This document shows positions 63,874 to 64,000 of a stretch of 64,000 nucleotides of DNA, piece by piece. The notes beneath the pieces were generated by a model. The model was not told where the DNA came from. It saw nothing but the letters and a program-made list of their open reading frames with translations, and did not search any database. Source of the DNA: Massilia aurea (lineage in GTDB: Bacteria > Pseudomonadota > Gammaproteobacteria > Burkholderiales > Burkholderiaceae_D); assembly GCF_024753205.1 (NCBI RefSeq), contig NZ_JANUGZ010000001.1, forward strand, positions 124,001 to 188,000. Direction: 5' to 3'. A program made the position numbers and the translations under genes. The stretch's first letter is position 1, and the number at the start of each line of letters is the position of its first letter.

Positions 63874-64000
63874 TCTGCCATGTCAGTCATTGCAACGGGG
63901 TCAAGGGCGTGACACTCCCACGGGCCTCTGATTTTCGCCAGCGGACAGGAGTCAATTGACACGACTGCTGTTCAATTTCCCTATGCAAACTGGGTATTTG
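63874..64000. other. right-hand edge, probable promoter region of an unseen gene
   Basis: No gene is visible. TTGACA at about 63956-63961 and a TATGCA-like box downstream could start a plus-strand gene beyond the window, divergent from the TetR gene. Confidence 0.35.

Overview
The window is GC-rich, densely packed bacterial chromosome. Several traits point to a betaproteobacterium, most likely Oxalobacteraceae of the Massilia/Telluria/Janthinobacterium kind: a QueE with the CX14CX2C cluster motif, a DUF2863-like protein, a PEP-CTERM protein behind a sigma-54-type promoter, a cyo operon carrying RegB/RegA, and many hybrid kinases and GGDEF/EAL proteins. The genus is an inference. I see no tRNA, rRNA, CRISPR array, transposase, prophage or plasmid gene. 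This is housekeeping and accessory chromosome, not an island.

Layout. 0-10 kb: the 5' part of queE, a degenerate histidine kinase, a PAS-GGDEF cyclase, a three-repeat stress-type protein, a secreted nuclease operon, a large hybrid kinase and a glycosyltransferase. 10-20 kb: DUF2863-like protein, NCS2 purine permease, DUF481 barrel, a thioredoxin/MFS/GNAT operon, an SDR, a sensor kinase, a META lipoprotein and an M23 peptidase. 20-29 kb: class A PBP, CHASE-PAS-GGDEF-EAL protein, MarR regulator, a candidate small RNA on the minus strand, a ZIP transporter and a DUF4118 hybrid kinase. 29-37 kb: a PEP-CTERM protein, then a minus-strand operon cyoA-cyoB-cyoC-cyoD-surf1-regB-regA-cytochrome c, which couples a quinol oxidase to its probable redox sensor. 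37-45 kb: MHS-type transporter, a PhnD-like binding protein overlapping a GGDEF/EAL membrane protein, a second ZIP transporter, Mn catalase and a hemerythrin. 45-51 kb: patatin, LrgB/CidA pair, and tyrosine catabolism (hppD, LysR, hmgA). 51-58 kb: CNNM/CorC protein behind a structured leader, an Lgt-like/TlpA fusion with a persulfide dioxygenase, a 34-residue small protein, an amino acid permease whose 3' end is partly duplicated beyond an outer-membrane protein gene, and a DinB protein. 58-64 kb: a complete branched-chain 2-oxoacid dehydrogenase operon (E1 alpha, E1 beta, E2, E3) behind a palindromic operator, then a TetR regulator.

Themes are signal transduction (four intact kinases, one pseudokinase, three GGDEF proteins that all keep the RxxD I-site), respiration and redox or thiol defence, and amino acid catabolism. 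The least conventional items are the binding-protein/GGDEF-EAL pair at 38.7-42.4 kb, the small RNA candidate at 26.3 kb, the leader with two mutually exclusive pairings at 51.6 kb, the pseudokinase at 0.4 kb, the Lgt-like/TlpA plus ETHE1 operon and the 34-residue gene.
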